Positions 6,892-14,956 of a stretch of DNA of 21,340 bases are shown in pieces. The stretch spans positions 1 to 21,340 of the forward strand of contig USKC01000014.1 of the NCBI GenBank assembly GCA_900555195.1. Reading direction: 5' to 3'. Position numbers and translations under genes: made by a program. Source of the DNA: an uncultured Lachnospiraceae bacterium. Its GTDB lineage: Bacteria > Bacillota > Clostridia > Lachnospirales > Lachnospiraceae. How positions within the stretch are numbered: position 1 is the first letter of the stretch; the number at the start of each line of letters is the position of its first letter. The notes beneath the pieces are model-generated. The model was not told the DNA's origin. It was given only the letters and a program-made list of their open reading frames with translations, and did no database searches.

Positions 6892-7140
6892 CTACAGCAG
6901 GATCAGATTCATGCCGTTGGTGATCCCATATTCCTTCAGCGTTGCTTCCCGATCCAGAATCATCTGTGTTTCCTTGCAGCACAGGCACATCCGCTCAGGG
7001 TCTCCGGTCAGGCTGCAGTGTTCTTTCTGACAGATCATCTCCGTGATCTCTTCCATCAGCGTGGCGATTTTCACCTGTTCATCCAGCTGGAAATTATAAG
7101 TCCTCCCCATGGAGGCCGCTTCCAAATCAACTAAAATCAT
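6892..7140 (-). CDS. yukD: YukD/EsaB-like ubiquitin-fold protein with a cysteine cluster
   Basis: An 82-residue protein from the ATG at 7140; GAGGAGGAAGG lies upstream and the gene overlaps the previous one by 14 nt. The opening MILVDLEAASMGRTYNFQLDE, a central helix (KIATLMEEITEMI), and the ending ATLKEYGITNGMNLILL match the size and pattern of YukD/EsaB, a ubiquitin-fold cytoplasmic component of type VIIb systems that is required for secretion but not conjugated. An unusual insert carries five cysteines (C37, C42, C52, C54, C55; CQKEHC and CLCC), not expected of YukD, which may bind a metal. The longer open frame upstream lies in the previous gene and is not the likely start. Confidence 0.85.
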   Translation of the reverse strand: MILVDLEAASMGRTYNFQLDEQVKIATLMEEITEMICQKEHCSLTGDPERMCLCCKETQMILDREATLKEYGITNGMNLILL

Positions 7141-7873
7141 CCTGTCCTTCCTCCTCGCCGCTCCGGCCAATCCAGCCTGCCCATTCCCCGGCCAGTTCCG
7201 ATGCGCTTTCCTGCGTATAGATACAGATGCCGGTTTTCTCCCGCATCCTTGCCAGGTAGCGCGAAGATCGGCCGTCAAAGATGCGATCCGTCCGGAAAAT
7301 CTGCGTTTCTCCTTCCATCCGCCGCATCAGCAGCGTCCGCATATGGCAGTCCATCTGTTCCCATTCCTTTGCTGGCAATTCTGCATAGGCCGCTTCTTCT
7401 TCGCGCATCGCTTCCAGTTCCTCCAACAGACGCTCTCCCTGCTGCGATACGAAGCTTTTGATCTCCTTCAGCCGCTCTTCCGTCTCCTTCTGCCAGTCCT
7501 CACAGGTTCTCTCATACATACGGATTTCCTGGCCGCCTCTGGCCGGTTCCTGGACCACAACCGTTTCCTGATGACAACAGGAAAGTCTGATCCGCATGCC
7601 GCCCGGAAACGCGTATTCCTCCAGGCAGGCCCGCCCTGCGTTTTCCAGCGTCCTTAACATCCGTCTCACCTTTTCCGAAAGGACGGGCCCCTTCTCCTCA
7701 AGCCGAATCAGGCCTCTTTCTGTCAGACGGACAAACGCCTTCACCCGTTCCGGCCGTTCTGCCCGCTCCTCCTGCTGCGGCGCGAATCCCCATATCTTCC
7801 CGCCTCGTCCGGCCTGCATCAGATACGCGTATTCCGCACGGCTAAAACAGAGGATTTCATCCCTGCCGCTCAT
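7127..7873 (-). CDS. Uncharacterised T7SS-locus protein, possibly EspG-like chaperone
   Basis: A 248-residue soluble protein; I do not recognise it with certainty. The ATG at 7873 has GAAGGAGT upstream and overlaps the LytTR gene by 17 nt. The N-terminus (FSRAEYAYLMQAGRGGKIWGF) followed by KAFVRLTERGLIRLEEKG, a helical stretch and then beta strands (MRIRLSC, ETVVVQE, EIRMYE) resembles the layout of EspG-type chaperones of mycobacterial ESX systems and of uncharacterised Firmicutes families near T7SS genes. A long charged helix follows at about 122-165, and an ATP-site or catalytic motif is not visible. Lying between the motor and the YukD-like gene, with overlapping ends on both sides, it is likely part of the core. 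A substrate chaperone role is inference and needs a structure prediction. Confidence 0.8.
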   Translation of the reverse strand: MSGRDEILCFSRAEYAYLMQAGRGGKIWGFAPQQEERAERPERVKAFVRLTERGLIRLEEKGPVLSEKVRRMLRTLENAGRACLEEYAFPGGMRIRLSCCHQETVVVQEPARGGQEIRMYERTCEDWQKETEERLKEIKSFVSQQGERLLEELEAMREEEAAYAELPAKEWEQMDCHMRTLLMRRMEGETQIFRTDRIFDGRSSRYLARMREKTGICIYTQESASELAGEWAGWIGRSGEEEGQDDFS

Positions 7874-8582
7874 AATACTCCTTCACCAGCCTCTTTCCTC
7901 CTCTCGACATGGGGATACAGATCTCATCCGGCAGCCAAAGAAGATTTTCTGTATATTGCGCCCGGCGCACCTTCGCCATATTCACCAGATATCCGCGATG
8001 GCATCGCAGGAATTCATCGGGCACCTGTTCCTGCAGGCCTTCCAGCGTATCGTAGCAGGGATATTCCTCCCCGCGCACGCGGAGAAAAACCTTTTTTTCC
8101 CGCGCTTCAAAGTAGAAAATCTGTTCGTAGGGGATCAGCCTGCTGCCTTCCCTTCCTTCGAGCCGGAATCCCTCCTGGCTTGTTCCTCTCCGGATCCGTT
8201 CCTGATACATCTCCACCGCCTCTGTCCATACATCCATCAGCTGCTGCGGCGTTACCGGCCGCAGTATCAGTCCGTTCGGCGACAATCCGGGTTTCAGATA
8301 TTCCAGAGGCGATGTTGCCGGTTCCGCCGTCAGCACCAGAAAGGCAGAGGCATACCTGCTTCTGATCTGGGAGAGCAGTGCGCGGGCGGCCTGCGGTTCA
8401 AAATCATAGTTAAGGAAATCCACCAAAGGCTCCTGTGCAAGATAACGCTTGACCTCCCCCGCCTTCTCATATAGATGATATTCCACTCTCTCCTGCGTCC
8501 GCTTCGCTGCCACGGAAGAAAAGGCCTGTTTCACCATTCCATTTTCTTCAGGCATAGCAGAAAAAGAAACAAACGTCAGCAC
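7857..8582 (-). CDS. LytTR-family response regulator with degenerate receiver
   Basis: A 241-residue protein starting at GTG 8582, which overlaps the end of essC; AGGAGGAG lies 5 nt upstream. An ATG nine codons inside has no comparable site. Residues 1-120 have a receiver-like pattern (LVDFLNYDFE, FLVLTAE, GLILRPVTPQQLMDVW), but the acidic pair at the N-terminus is missing and the usual phospho-Asp position seems to be Asn58, so classical phosphorelay activation is doubtful. Residues 137-240 are a LytTR DNA-binding domain (RLIPYEQIFYFEA, EFLRCHRGYLVNMAKV, IPMSRGGKRL). It probably controls transcription of this locus or its effectors. No histidine kinase gene is in the window, consistent with a non-standard input. 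The 3' end overlaps the next gene by 17 nt. Confidence 0.9.
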   Translation of the reverse strand: MLTFVSFSAMPEENGMVKQAFSSVAAKRTQERVEYHLYEKAGEVKRYLAQEPLVDFLNYDFEPQAARALLSQIRSRYASAFLVLTAEPATSPLEYLKPGLSPNGLILRPVTPQQLMDVWTEAVEMYQERIRRGTSQEGFRLEGREGSRLIPYEQIFYFEAREKKVFLRVRGEEYPCYDTLEGLQEQVPDEFLRCHRGYLVNMAKVRRAQYTENLLWLPDEICIPMSRGGKRLVKEYYERQG

Positions 8583-11500
8583 TCCGTCTCCTCCTGTTTC
8601 TGATTCGCCACGAAAGGAATCACCACGCTGACGGTTCCATGCTCTTCATCGGCAGGCACCAACGCATTTCCTGCCTTTGTCACCTTGCCCCTTTCCGAAT
8701 AAGGCACATCATCGAATCCGAAGAAACGCTGCTTATCCAGATTTCCGCCCAGATGAATCCCCTTCTTCTCCTTCACGAAGTTCTCATAAATCGCTTTTCC
8801 CACCGTCTGTTCCCGGTCATCCGGGTTCATCGCGGCGATGAAATAGATATTATGCAGAGCCCCCTTCTGGGTGAGCATCTCCACAAAACCATGATATTCA
8901 ACCTGCTTCTCCGCCGCATAGGCCTCCCTGACGAAGCTGGGTAAATCCGCAATGATGAGGAAATATTTCTGCATTTCCTTCATCCGTTCGTAGATCTCTT
9001 CTTCTGAGCAGCCATCCCGCCTGCCCTGCTGTTTTATCTGTGTCCGTTCTTTCAGATCCGGTATCATCTCGCTAAAGAACGCAAACTGTTCCTTTCTCGA
9101 AGTAAGATAGCGGGCCCCTGCTTCCTTGGCCGCCGCAAACAGTTCTCCGGAAGCTGTATCGAATACCGCAACCTTTCCGCCCATGGCGCCGGCAGTACGG
9201 ATCATTCCCTTCAACAGATTGGTCTTTCCCGTTCTGGCCCTTCCGGAGATCAGGAAGCATAACTGATAGCACAGATCCACCGCATAAACTCCCGCAGTCT
9301 CCCGGTTGTATCCGATCGGGAAATACCGTCCTCCCCGGATGTACGTCTGATATTCGGCCGTCTTTTCCAATTCCTGCCATACCGGCTTCTCCGGAATGAC
9401 GGGCACCTGTCTCGCCCGCCTTCCCTGCCAGACAGAGTCCATCCGCTGCGCTTCCGCCCGGATCTTCTCGCTGCGCTGGTAATCGTCTTCCGCTTCCAGG
9501 CTGATGGCAGCCTGGAATTCCAGAGCCTTGCCGTCCACCATCGCCAATCCCCGTCCCTTCACATTGATCTCAGGCAGCGTCGTCAGCTGATAGGTTTTCA
9601 GCACGTCTCCATAGGCAAGCTTGTCGTTCATTTCCAGACAGAAAGCCGTCCGGATATTATCTGCCAGACGTCCCGGGATTTCCATGGAGCCATAGCCCGC
9701 GGCAGTAATCACCAGATAGATACCATAGCCCGCGCCTTCCCTGGCAATTCGGATGATCCGGTCGCTGTACCGATCCTCCGTTTTTTCCCGGAAATTGGCA
9801 TAATTATCGATCATAATCACCACAGCCGGATATTCCTGGCCGTGCGTCATCACATATTGACTGTAATTTCCTCCGCCAAATGCAGCCTTTCTCTCTTCCA
9901 GCATCTGAGCCAGGAGATAGAAGAATTTCCCCAACTTATCCGAATCATTTTCATACATGATTCCGCCGAAGTGCGCTTCTTCCTCAAAGGCGGAAAGCAT
10001 ATGGCTGCCGAAATCCATAGCATAAATGTTCACATATTCTGGTGAATAACTGTTCACAAGCGCATAGGCAAGGGTCTGCAGGAATGTGCTTTTTCCGCTC
10101 GTAGCCATACCGCAGATGGCAAGATGCCCTCCCTGAGTAAAGTTCACCCACAGCGGCAGCTGCGCTTGATGAACCGGATCGTCCACCAGGCCGATCGGTA
10201 CAGCCAGTTCCCAACGTTTCCCGTATTCCGGCCACTTTCCGCCGTCGAACGTTTTCCCAGCAATCTGCTCCCAGATAAGAGAGGTGGGAAGAACCGGAAG
10301 CCAGAGCATCTGCCCCTTCTCGTATCCACATTGGACGGCAGTCTGAGCCAGGTATTCCACAATGGCGTCCAACTGGGTCCTTTCTTTCAGTTCCGGCAGT
10401 CTGATCGCCCGCTCCGCAGCATAAGAGATACAGAAGGCAGCCCTTTCTCTCATCGAATCGAAACCTTTGCTCTCCGCCATTTCGGCCAGCTCCTGAAGGC
10501 TCTGTAGGCGTTTCCGGTTGAAGTCATTGCGCTCCAGCCCTGCCTTTTCTTCCTCCAGCCGGTCAAATACCGCCTCTATCCGGCCATCCAGCTCCTGCAG
10601 CAGCTCCATCAGATGCGTGATCCAGGTAAGCCGCTCCTCTTCCTTAATCAACAACTTGGCATGATTGCCGATCAGCGCCGTCTTGCCCGTATGATCCAGC
10701 ATCATCGCAATCACCCTGCGCTGATTTCCATTGCTGTCATAGATCGCTCCGCTCCAGCCGGACTGGAACAGTTCAAACAGTTCATCATTGCCGACCTGCA
10801 GATAGCCCCTGCCCGCCTGCGTCAGGTATGCGGCATCCGGGCGATGCAGCATATCCATACTGTCCTGCTTGTCCTGCACCCGCAGGCACAGGCGGAAACG
10901 GGAGTTGCTCCAAATGTTGTCATCCACAGTGCCGGACGGCTTCTGCGTGGACAGGATCAGATGTACGCCAAGGCTTCTTCCCACCTGTGCCACACTGATC
11001 AGTTCCTTCATGAAATCCGGTTCCTCCCGCTTCAGTTCCGCAAACTCATCTATAATGATAAACAGATGCGGAACGGGTACGGATGCCTCGCCGTTTTTAT
11101 ACATGGCCGTATACAGATTGATGTTGTTCACGCCATGGTCGTTAAATATCCTCTGTCTTCTGCGGTTTTCACTTTTGATGGAAACCATTGCGCGGCGCAC
11201 CTGATTTCCGGACAGGTTGGAAATCTGCCCCAGCATATGAGGAAGGTTGGTAAAAAGATTCCCCATGCCTCCGCCCTTATAGTCAATCAGGAAAAAGCCG
11301 ATATCATCCGGGCTATAGTTAATCGCCAGAGACAGGATATAGGTCTGCAGCGTCTCCGACTTACCCGAACCGGTGGTGCCGGCCACCAAGCCGTGGGGGC
11401 CGTGATATTTCTCATGGATATCCAGGTAACAGTCCGCTCCGCCGGATTTCTGACCGATCAGGGCCCGCATGGAATGAATGGTTCTGTTTTTCTTCCACCG

Positions 11501-13507
11501 CTCCGGCACATTCAGCCCCTGTATGGTATCCACCCCGTACATATCCAGGAAAGATAAGCTGGAAGGGATTTCCCCTCCTGCTTCCGTCTCATTTACTTCA
11601 TAATTGCTCAGCTTCCGGGCCAGTGCCTCCAGAGAAGGACGATCCACCTGGTCAAAGGCGATCCTCTGCCGTTCTTCTTCCCCGGCTGCCACGTCATACA
11701 TTCCGCAGAAATTCTCATCCTTCTCGATCACCCATTCACAGGCGTTGGGAAGCTCCTCGCACCGCTCCGCCATCAGAATGCAGGTAACTCCCAGGGATTC
11801 CTTTGCATCCAGAAGATATTTGGCCGCCGGTTCGTCCGCCAGCAGACCCGGATCCGATACGAATACGATATAGTGCGGCTTGTATGTCTGTTCCCTGTCG
11901 GAAATTCCCTTCTCCTCTTTGCGTTCCCGAAGGATCCGCGCCAGTTCATAGAGAACCTCTCCGGCCTCCGCTTTGTTCGCAGCAACAAAACGCACTTTCC
12001 GGTCAGCAGACCACACATGAGGGAACCATTTGGCGAACTCCCATGATTCCGCCTCGTCCCTTCGATCCTCATTATACAGAAAAACCATTTTCACATCTGT
12101 ATAGCAGTTGTTCAGGGCGAGCTGCGCGATCAGGCTGTACAGAACGCTTCTGGCCCCTCCCTGCTTGCCTACGGCTCCGATCAGCCTGTGATTTTTCAGA
12201 TCCACGCACACAGGAACCTCCCGGAGCACCGCATAATTCTCTTTAATCAACCTGGGATTGTCCGCCAGGGAATCTTCCCAGAGCATAAACCGTTCCTTTG
12301 GGATCCTGATTTCCGCCTGGAAAGGGATGTCCCCAAGTCCCAACCGATGATTCAGGAAGTCCGCATGGTTGCTGTTGCGCGTCCACAGCTGAAGGGCACC
12401 GCCCATCTCCGACATGAGCTGTGTGGGCGCCGGATACATCGCATGTAAGGCCTGCGCGTTATGCTGATACCTTTCCCGGATCTCCATGTCCATCTTCTTC
12501 AGATAACCGCTGTAGGCGTCAAGACGGTGCAATTCTTCTTTCCTTACCGTCTTCCTCGCATATCGGACATTGGTCAGCGCCCAGAAGACACCGATCAGCG
12601 CGGAAGTCACCGCAGTGATCAGCCCAGTATACATGAAAGCGCTGGAGGCGCTGCCGGACATACGGCTTCCAATAATGGATATTCCGCTTCCCAACAGCAT
12701 GGGAATCGCCATGGTCATCGCAGGGCCGATCAGCATAAAAAGCGGCGTGTTGGGTTCCGCTTTAGGGGCCGGCGGCGCTTCGATTTCCACAGGAGCCGTC
12801 TCCAGTTTCTCCTGGTGCCTGGGAGGACGGTGATAGAGCACCTTTCCCCTCTCCCCTCCTGCCGGGCTCACCGGAATTTTTACACACGGCTTCAGTCTGT
12901 CCGTATCCAGACGAAGCTGTTTCGTATGGCGAACTGCCAGAATTTCTCCCAGATATACGATATTCAGTCCAAAAATATGGATGCTGTCCCCAAAATTCAG
13001 CCGGACCTTTCCAGAAATCCTCCGGTAATTCACAAACACACCATTGCTGCTGCAGTCTTCGATCTGGGCGGCCGAACCGGTTTTGCTGATGACCGCATGC
13101 CTGCGCGAAACAATATCCTGAAAGCCATATTTGATTATGTTTTCTTCATTCGTTCCGATGGTAACAGGATTTGCCTGAGAAAACACATATTTTTCATACA
13201 CGGCAAACGAGCTTTCCTGCTCCTCCACGAACAGGGTCAGCCGGGCATCCGCCTCCGTCTCCAGTTCAAATACTGCGCCGTCCCGCAGAAAGCCGCCATC
13301 ATCTTCCTTCTCCTTTGCATTCAGCTTTACGCCGTCAGATGGAAGGAAATGCCATAGGCCATCCACCACCTCCAGCTTCAGAAGTACATCCTCCTGAAGC
13401 TGGAAACAGGCCTTTTCGATGACCAAAACCGTCTCTGTATTATTGATCGCAGGAAGAAGGTATTCCCTGTATGCCTTTGGACTGTAAACCTGAAGCACTG
13501 TGCCCAT
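8576..13507 (-). CDS. essC: EssC/YukBA-type FtsK/SpoIIIE secretion motor ATPase
   Basis: A 1643-residue protein, the usual size and plan of EssC. The N-terminal 100 residues look like a degenerate FHA fold. A second, better preserved FHA domain spans about 110-185 (TIGTNEENI, SRRHAVI, SSNGVFVN). Two TM helices at about 255-312 precede three P-loop domains: D1 with Walker A GTTGSGKS (710-717) and Walker B LFIIIDE (D820, E821); D2 with GMATSGKS (1133-1140) and IMIDN (D1234, but Asn where the catalytic Glu is expected); D3 with SGRARTGKT (1421-1429) and LIIADLP. D1 is probably the main active ATPase. In T7SSb it is the membrane motor that recognises and exports WXG100 substrates. Its stop overlaps the next gene by 7 nt. 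The FHA domain may read phosphothreonine laid down by the kinase encoded upstream. Confidence 0.97.
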   Translation of the reverse strand: MGTVLQVYSPKAYREYLLPAINNTETVLVIEKACFQLQEDVLLKLEVVDGLWHFLPSDGVKLNAKEKEDDGGFLRDGAVFELETEADARLTLFVEEQESSFAVYEKYVFSQANPVTIGTNEENIIKYGFQDIVSRRHAVISKTGSAAQIEDCSSNGVFVNYRRISGKVRLNFGDSIHIFGLNIVYLGEILAVRHTKQLRLDTDRLKPCVKIPVSPAGGERGKVLYHRPPRHQEKLETAPVEIEAPPAPKAEPNTPLFMLIGPAMTMAIPMLLGSGISIIGSRMSGSASSAFMYTGLITAVTSALIGVFWALTNVRYARKTVRKEELHRLDAYSGYLKKMDMEIRERYQHNAQALHAMYPAPTQLMSEMGGALQLWTRNSNHADFLNHRLGLGDIPFQAEIRIPKERFMLWEDSLADNPRLIKENYAVLREVPVCVDLKNHRLIGAVGKQGGARSVLYSLIAQLALNNCYTDVKMVFLYNEDRRDEAESWEFAKWFPHVWSADRKVRFVAANKAEAGEVLYELARILRERKEEKGISDREQTYKPHYIVFVSDPGLLADEPAAKYLLDAKESLGVTCILMAERCEELPNACEWVIEKDENFCGMYDVAAGEEERQRIAFDQVDRPSLEALARKLSNYEVNETEAGGEIPSSLSFLDMYGVDTIQGLNVPERWKKNRTIHSMRALIGQKSGGADCYLDIHEKYHGPHGLVAGTTGSGKSETLQTYILSLAINYSPDDIGFFLIDYKGGGMGNLFTNLPHMLGQISNLSGNQVRRAMVSIKSENRRRQRIFNDHGVNNINLYTAMYKNGEASVPVPHLFIIIDEFAELKREEPDFMKELISVAQVGRSLGVHLILSTQKPSGTVDDNIWSNSRFRLCLRVQDKQDSMDMLHRPDAAYLTQAGRGYLQVGNDELFELFQSGWSGAIYDSNGNQRRVIAMMLDHTGKTALIGNHAKLLIKEEERLTWITHLMELLQELDGRIEAVFDRLEEEKAGLERNDFNRKRLQSLQELAEMAESKGFDSMRERAAFCISYAAERAIRLPELKERTQLDAIVEYLAQTAVQCGYEKGQMLWLPVLPTSLIWEQIAGKTFDGGKWPEYGKRWELAVPIGLVDDPVHQAQLPLWVNFTQGGHLAICGMATSGKSTFLQTLAYALVNSYSPEYVNIYAMDFGSHMLSAFEEEAHFGGIMYENDSDKLGKFFYLLAQMLEERKAAFGGGNYSQYVMTHGQEYPAVVIMIDNYANFREKTEDRYSDRIIRIAREGAGYGIYLVITAAGYGSMEIPGRLADNIRTAFCLEMNDKLAYGDVLKTYQLTTLPEINVKGRGLAMVDGKALEFQAAISLEAEDDYQRSEKIRAEAQRMDSVWQGRRARQVPVIPEKPVWQELEKTAEYQTYIRGGRYFPIGYNRETAGVYAVDLCYQLCFLISGRARTGKTNLLKGMIRTAGAMGGKVAVFDTASGELFAAAKEAGARYLTSRKEQFAFFSEMIPDLKERTQIKQQGRRDGCSEEEIYERMKEMQKYFLIIADLPSFVREAYAAEKQVEYHGFVEMLTQKGALHNIYFIAAMNPDDREQTVGKAIYENFVKEKKGIHLGGNLDKQRFFGFDDVPYSERGKVTKAGNALVPADEEHGTVSVVIPFVANQKQEETEC
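8588..8595 (-). promoter_or_regulatory. Ribosome binding site deciding the GTG start of the LytTR gene
   Basis: AGGAGGAG on the minus strand, inside the last codons of essC, sits 5 nt before GTG 8582. It supports the GTG start over the internal ATG. Confidence 0.75.
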
Positions 13508-13543
13508 CCCTGTTTCCCCCGTCCTTCTTTGGATTTTTGTTCT

Positions 13544-14911
13544 TTACTGATATGCCTGATAGAGTGTCGCCACCTGTGTTTCGCTAAGCGCGCAGTTCCA
13601 GATTTTCAGTTCATCATATGAGCCGCAGAAAAGCTTATCCCAACAATCAATGCCGAGATATGCCATGGAATCCGGATTGGCAAACGCCGTACCTGCCACA
13701 TCACCCGATGCCACCCTATCTCCATTTACAAACAGCGTTCCCTGCACGAAATTAATCGTATTGCCTCTCTTATCTCCTTCTACTACCAGCACGATATGAT
13801 GCCAGGTATTCAGGCTGAGACTGCTGTTGGAGGTATTCTCATACCAGGGATGGAACTCCAGCGCAGACTCTTCCGCATTCCTGCAGGACCAGACCACAGG
13901 GAATATATCATCTCCCGCCTCATTTTCCTTTTTATTCAGAACCAGACGTTCTGCTCCGCCCTGCTCACCCAGGAAGTCGGAACCCACCTCAAAGATGGGC
14001 GTATAATTCTCGTACTCCTCCGCTTTGACCCAGAAAGATATCGTATAGGTCGGTCCAACCGGTGTCACATTGTCCAGGCGCAGGCCATAAGTGCCATCCA
14101 GACGGACAGCCTGGCCATCCACCCCTTCCTCATAAATGGCGATAGAATCGTCTGTTTCCTCCGGAAGGGTTCCGCCGTTGTAGCCTTCCGCCGTATCATT
14201 CTGCCGCACCACCGCACGCGCTCCATCCAATGCGTTCTCAAACGTATAGCTGTAACGGGTATTCGGCAGATCGGACAGCGTCTGTCCTTTCACCACAACG
14301 GGCATGTTCTCCTGTACAGCCGCCGCAGTCTCACTCACCGGTGCCTCCGTCGGCGGTGCCACCTCCGCTTCGCTTTCTGCTCTTTCCGGCACTGTAGTCT
14401 CCGCTTCTGCCGTTTCTTCCATTGTCTCTGTTTCTTCCTGCCTCTCCTCTTCCCTGCTGTCCGGAGCAAAGAACAACTGGTAGGCAATAAAGCCGCCGGT
14501 TGCGAGCAAAACAACGATCAGAGCAACAATCAGCAGGATCACCACCAGATTGCCGGGCCCTTTTTTCTTTCCATTGGAATCCCCCATCTGAGGAGCCGCA
14601 GCCGCGGAAGGCTGTCCGATATTGCCTCCGATAATCTGTGTAGCATCCGAATCGGCAGGGCCGTAACCATATCCGTCTTCTCCCGGATGTCCATAAGCAG
14701 CCCCCGTCCCGGACTCTGTCTCCTGTCCCGGAGCCCATACCATTTCCGTCCGGTCCTCCTGTTCCGGGGCCGCATAAGAATCCGCCTCCGTCCCGCTGCT
14801 TATCTCCGTGCGGTCTATTCTTTCTTCCTCTTCTTTATACACAGGAGCTCCGCAGGCCGTGCAGAATTTCGCCCCTTCTTCTAATTTCGCTCCACATTTG
14901 ATGCAAAACAT
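13544..14911 (-). CDS. Zinc-ribbon, single-TM protein with LamG-like ectodomain
   Basis: A 455-residue protein. The ATG at 14911 has GGGAG upstream. The zinc ribbon is at 2-23 (MFCIKCG..., FCTACG). An acidic, Gly-rich linker follows, then a TM helix at about 121-147 (NLVVILLIVALIVVLLATGG). Outside lies a Glu/Thr/Ala-rich stalk (about 150-200), then a domain with the hallmarks of LamG/concanavalin A-like jelly rolls at about 218-455: TISFWVKAEEY, LNTWHHIVLVVEG, GTLFVNGDRVASGD, and the closing SYDELKIWNCALSETQVATLY. In this family such domains usually bind glycans or other ligands, so it could touch cell-wall sugars or a secreted partner; the ligand cannot be read from sequence. It lies directly before essC, with a 36-nt gap. 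Confidence 0.9.
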   Translation of the reverse strand: MFCIKCGAKLEEGAKFCTACGAPVYKEEEERIDRTEISSGTEADSYAAPEQEDRTEMVWAPGQETESGTGAAYGHPGEDGYGYGPADSDATQIIGGNIGQPSAAAAPQMGDSNGKKKGPGNLVVILLIVALIVVLLATGGFIAYQLFFAPDSREEERQEETETMEETAEAETTVPERAESEAEVAPPTEAPVSETAAAVQENMPVVVKGQTLSDLPNTRYSYTFENALDGARAVVRQNDTAEGYNGGTLPEETDDSIAIYEEGVDGQAVRLDGTYGLRLDNVTPVGPTYTISFWVKAEEYENYTPIFEVGSDFLGEQGGAERLVLNKKENEAGDDIFPVVWSCRNAEESALEFHPWYENTSNSSLSLNTWHHIVLVVEGDKRGNTINFVQGTLFVNGDRVASGDVAGTAFANPDSMAYLGIDCWDKLFCGSYDELKIWNCALSETQVATLYQAYQ

Positions 14912-14956
14912 ATTCTTTCTCCCAACCGGCGTGTCTTACCTTGCAGCCGTCCCTGT

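Noticed and set aside
7596..8474. Plus-strand frame (292 codons) opposite the LytTR and 248-residue genes
   Set aside because: The minus-strand genes have recognisable domains and ribosome binding sites. This frame has low-complexity composition typical of antisense translation.
10613..11557. Long plus-strand frame (314 codons) opposite essC
   Set aside because: It lies across the Walker A/B region of EssC on the other strand. It shows no domain and no credible ribosome binding site.
13796..14884. Long plus-strand frame (362 codons) opposite the LamG-type gene
   Set aside because: It is antisense to a gene with clear zinc-ribbon, TM and LamG motifs. Its translation is rich in Arg, His, Ser and Leu with no recognisable domain, as expected of a shadow frame.
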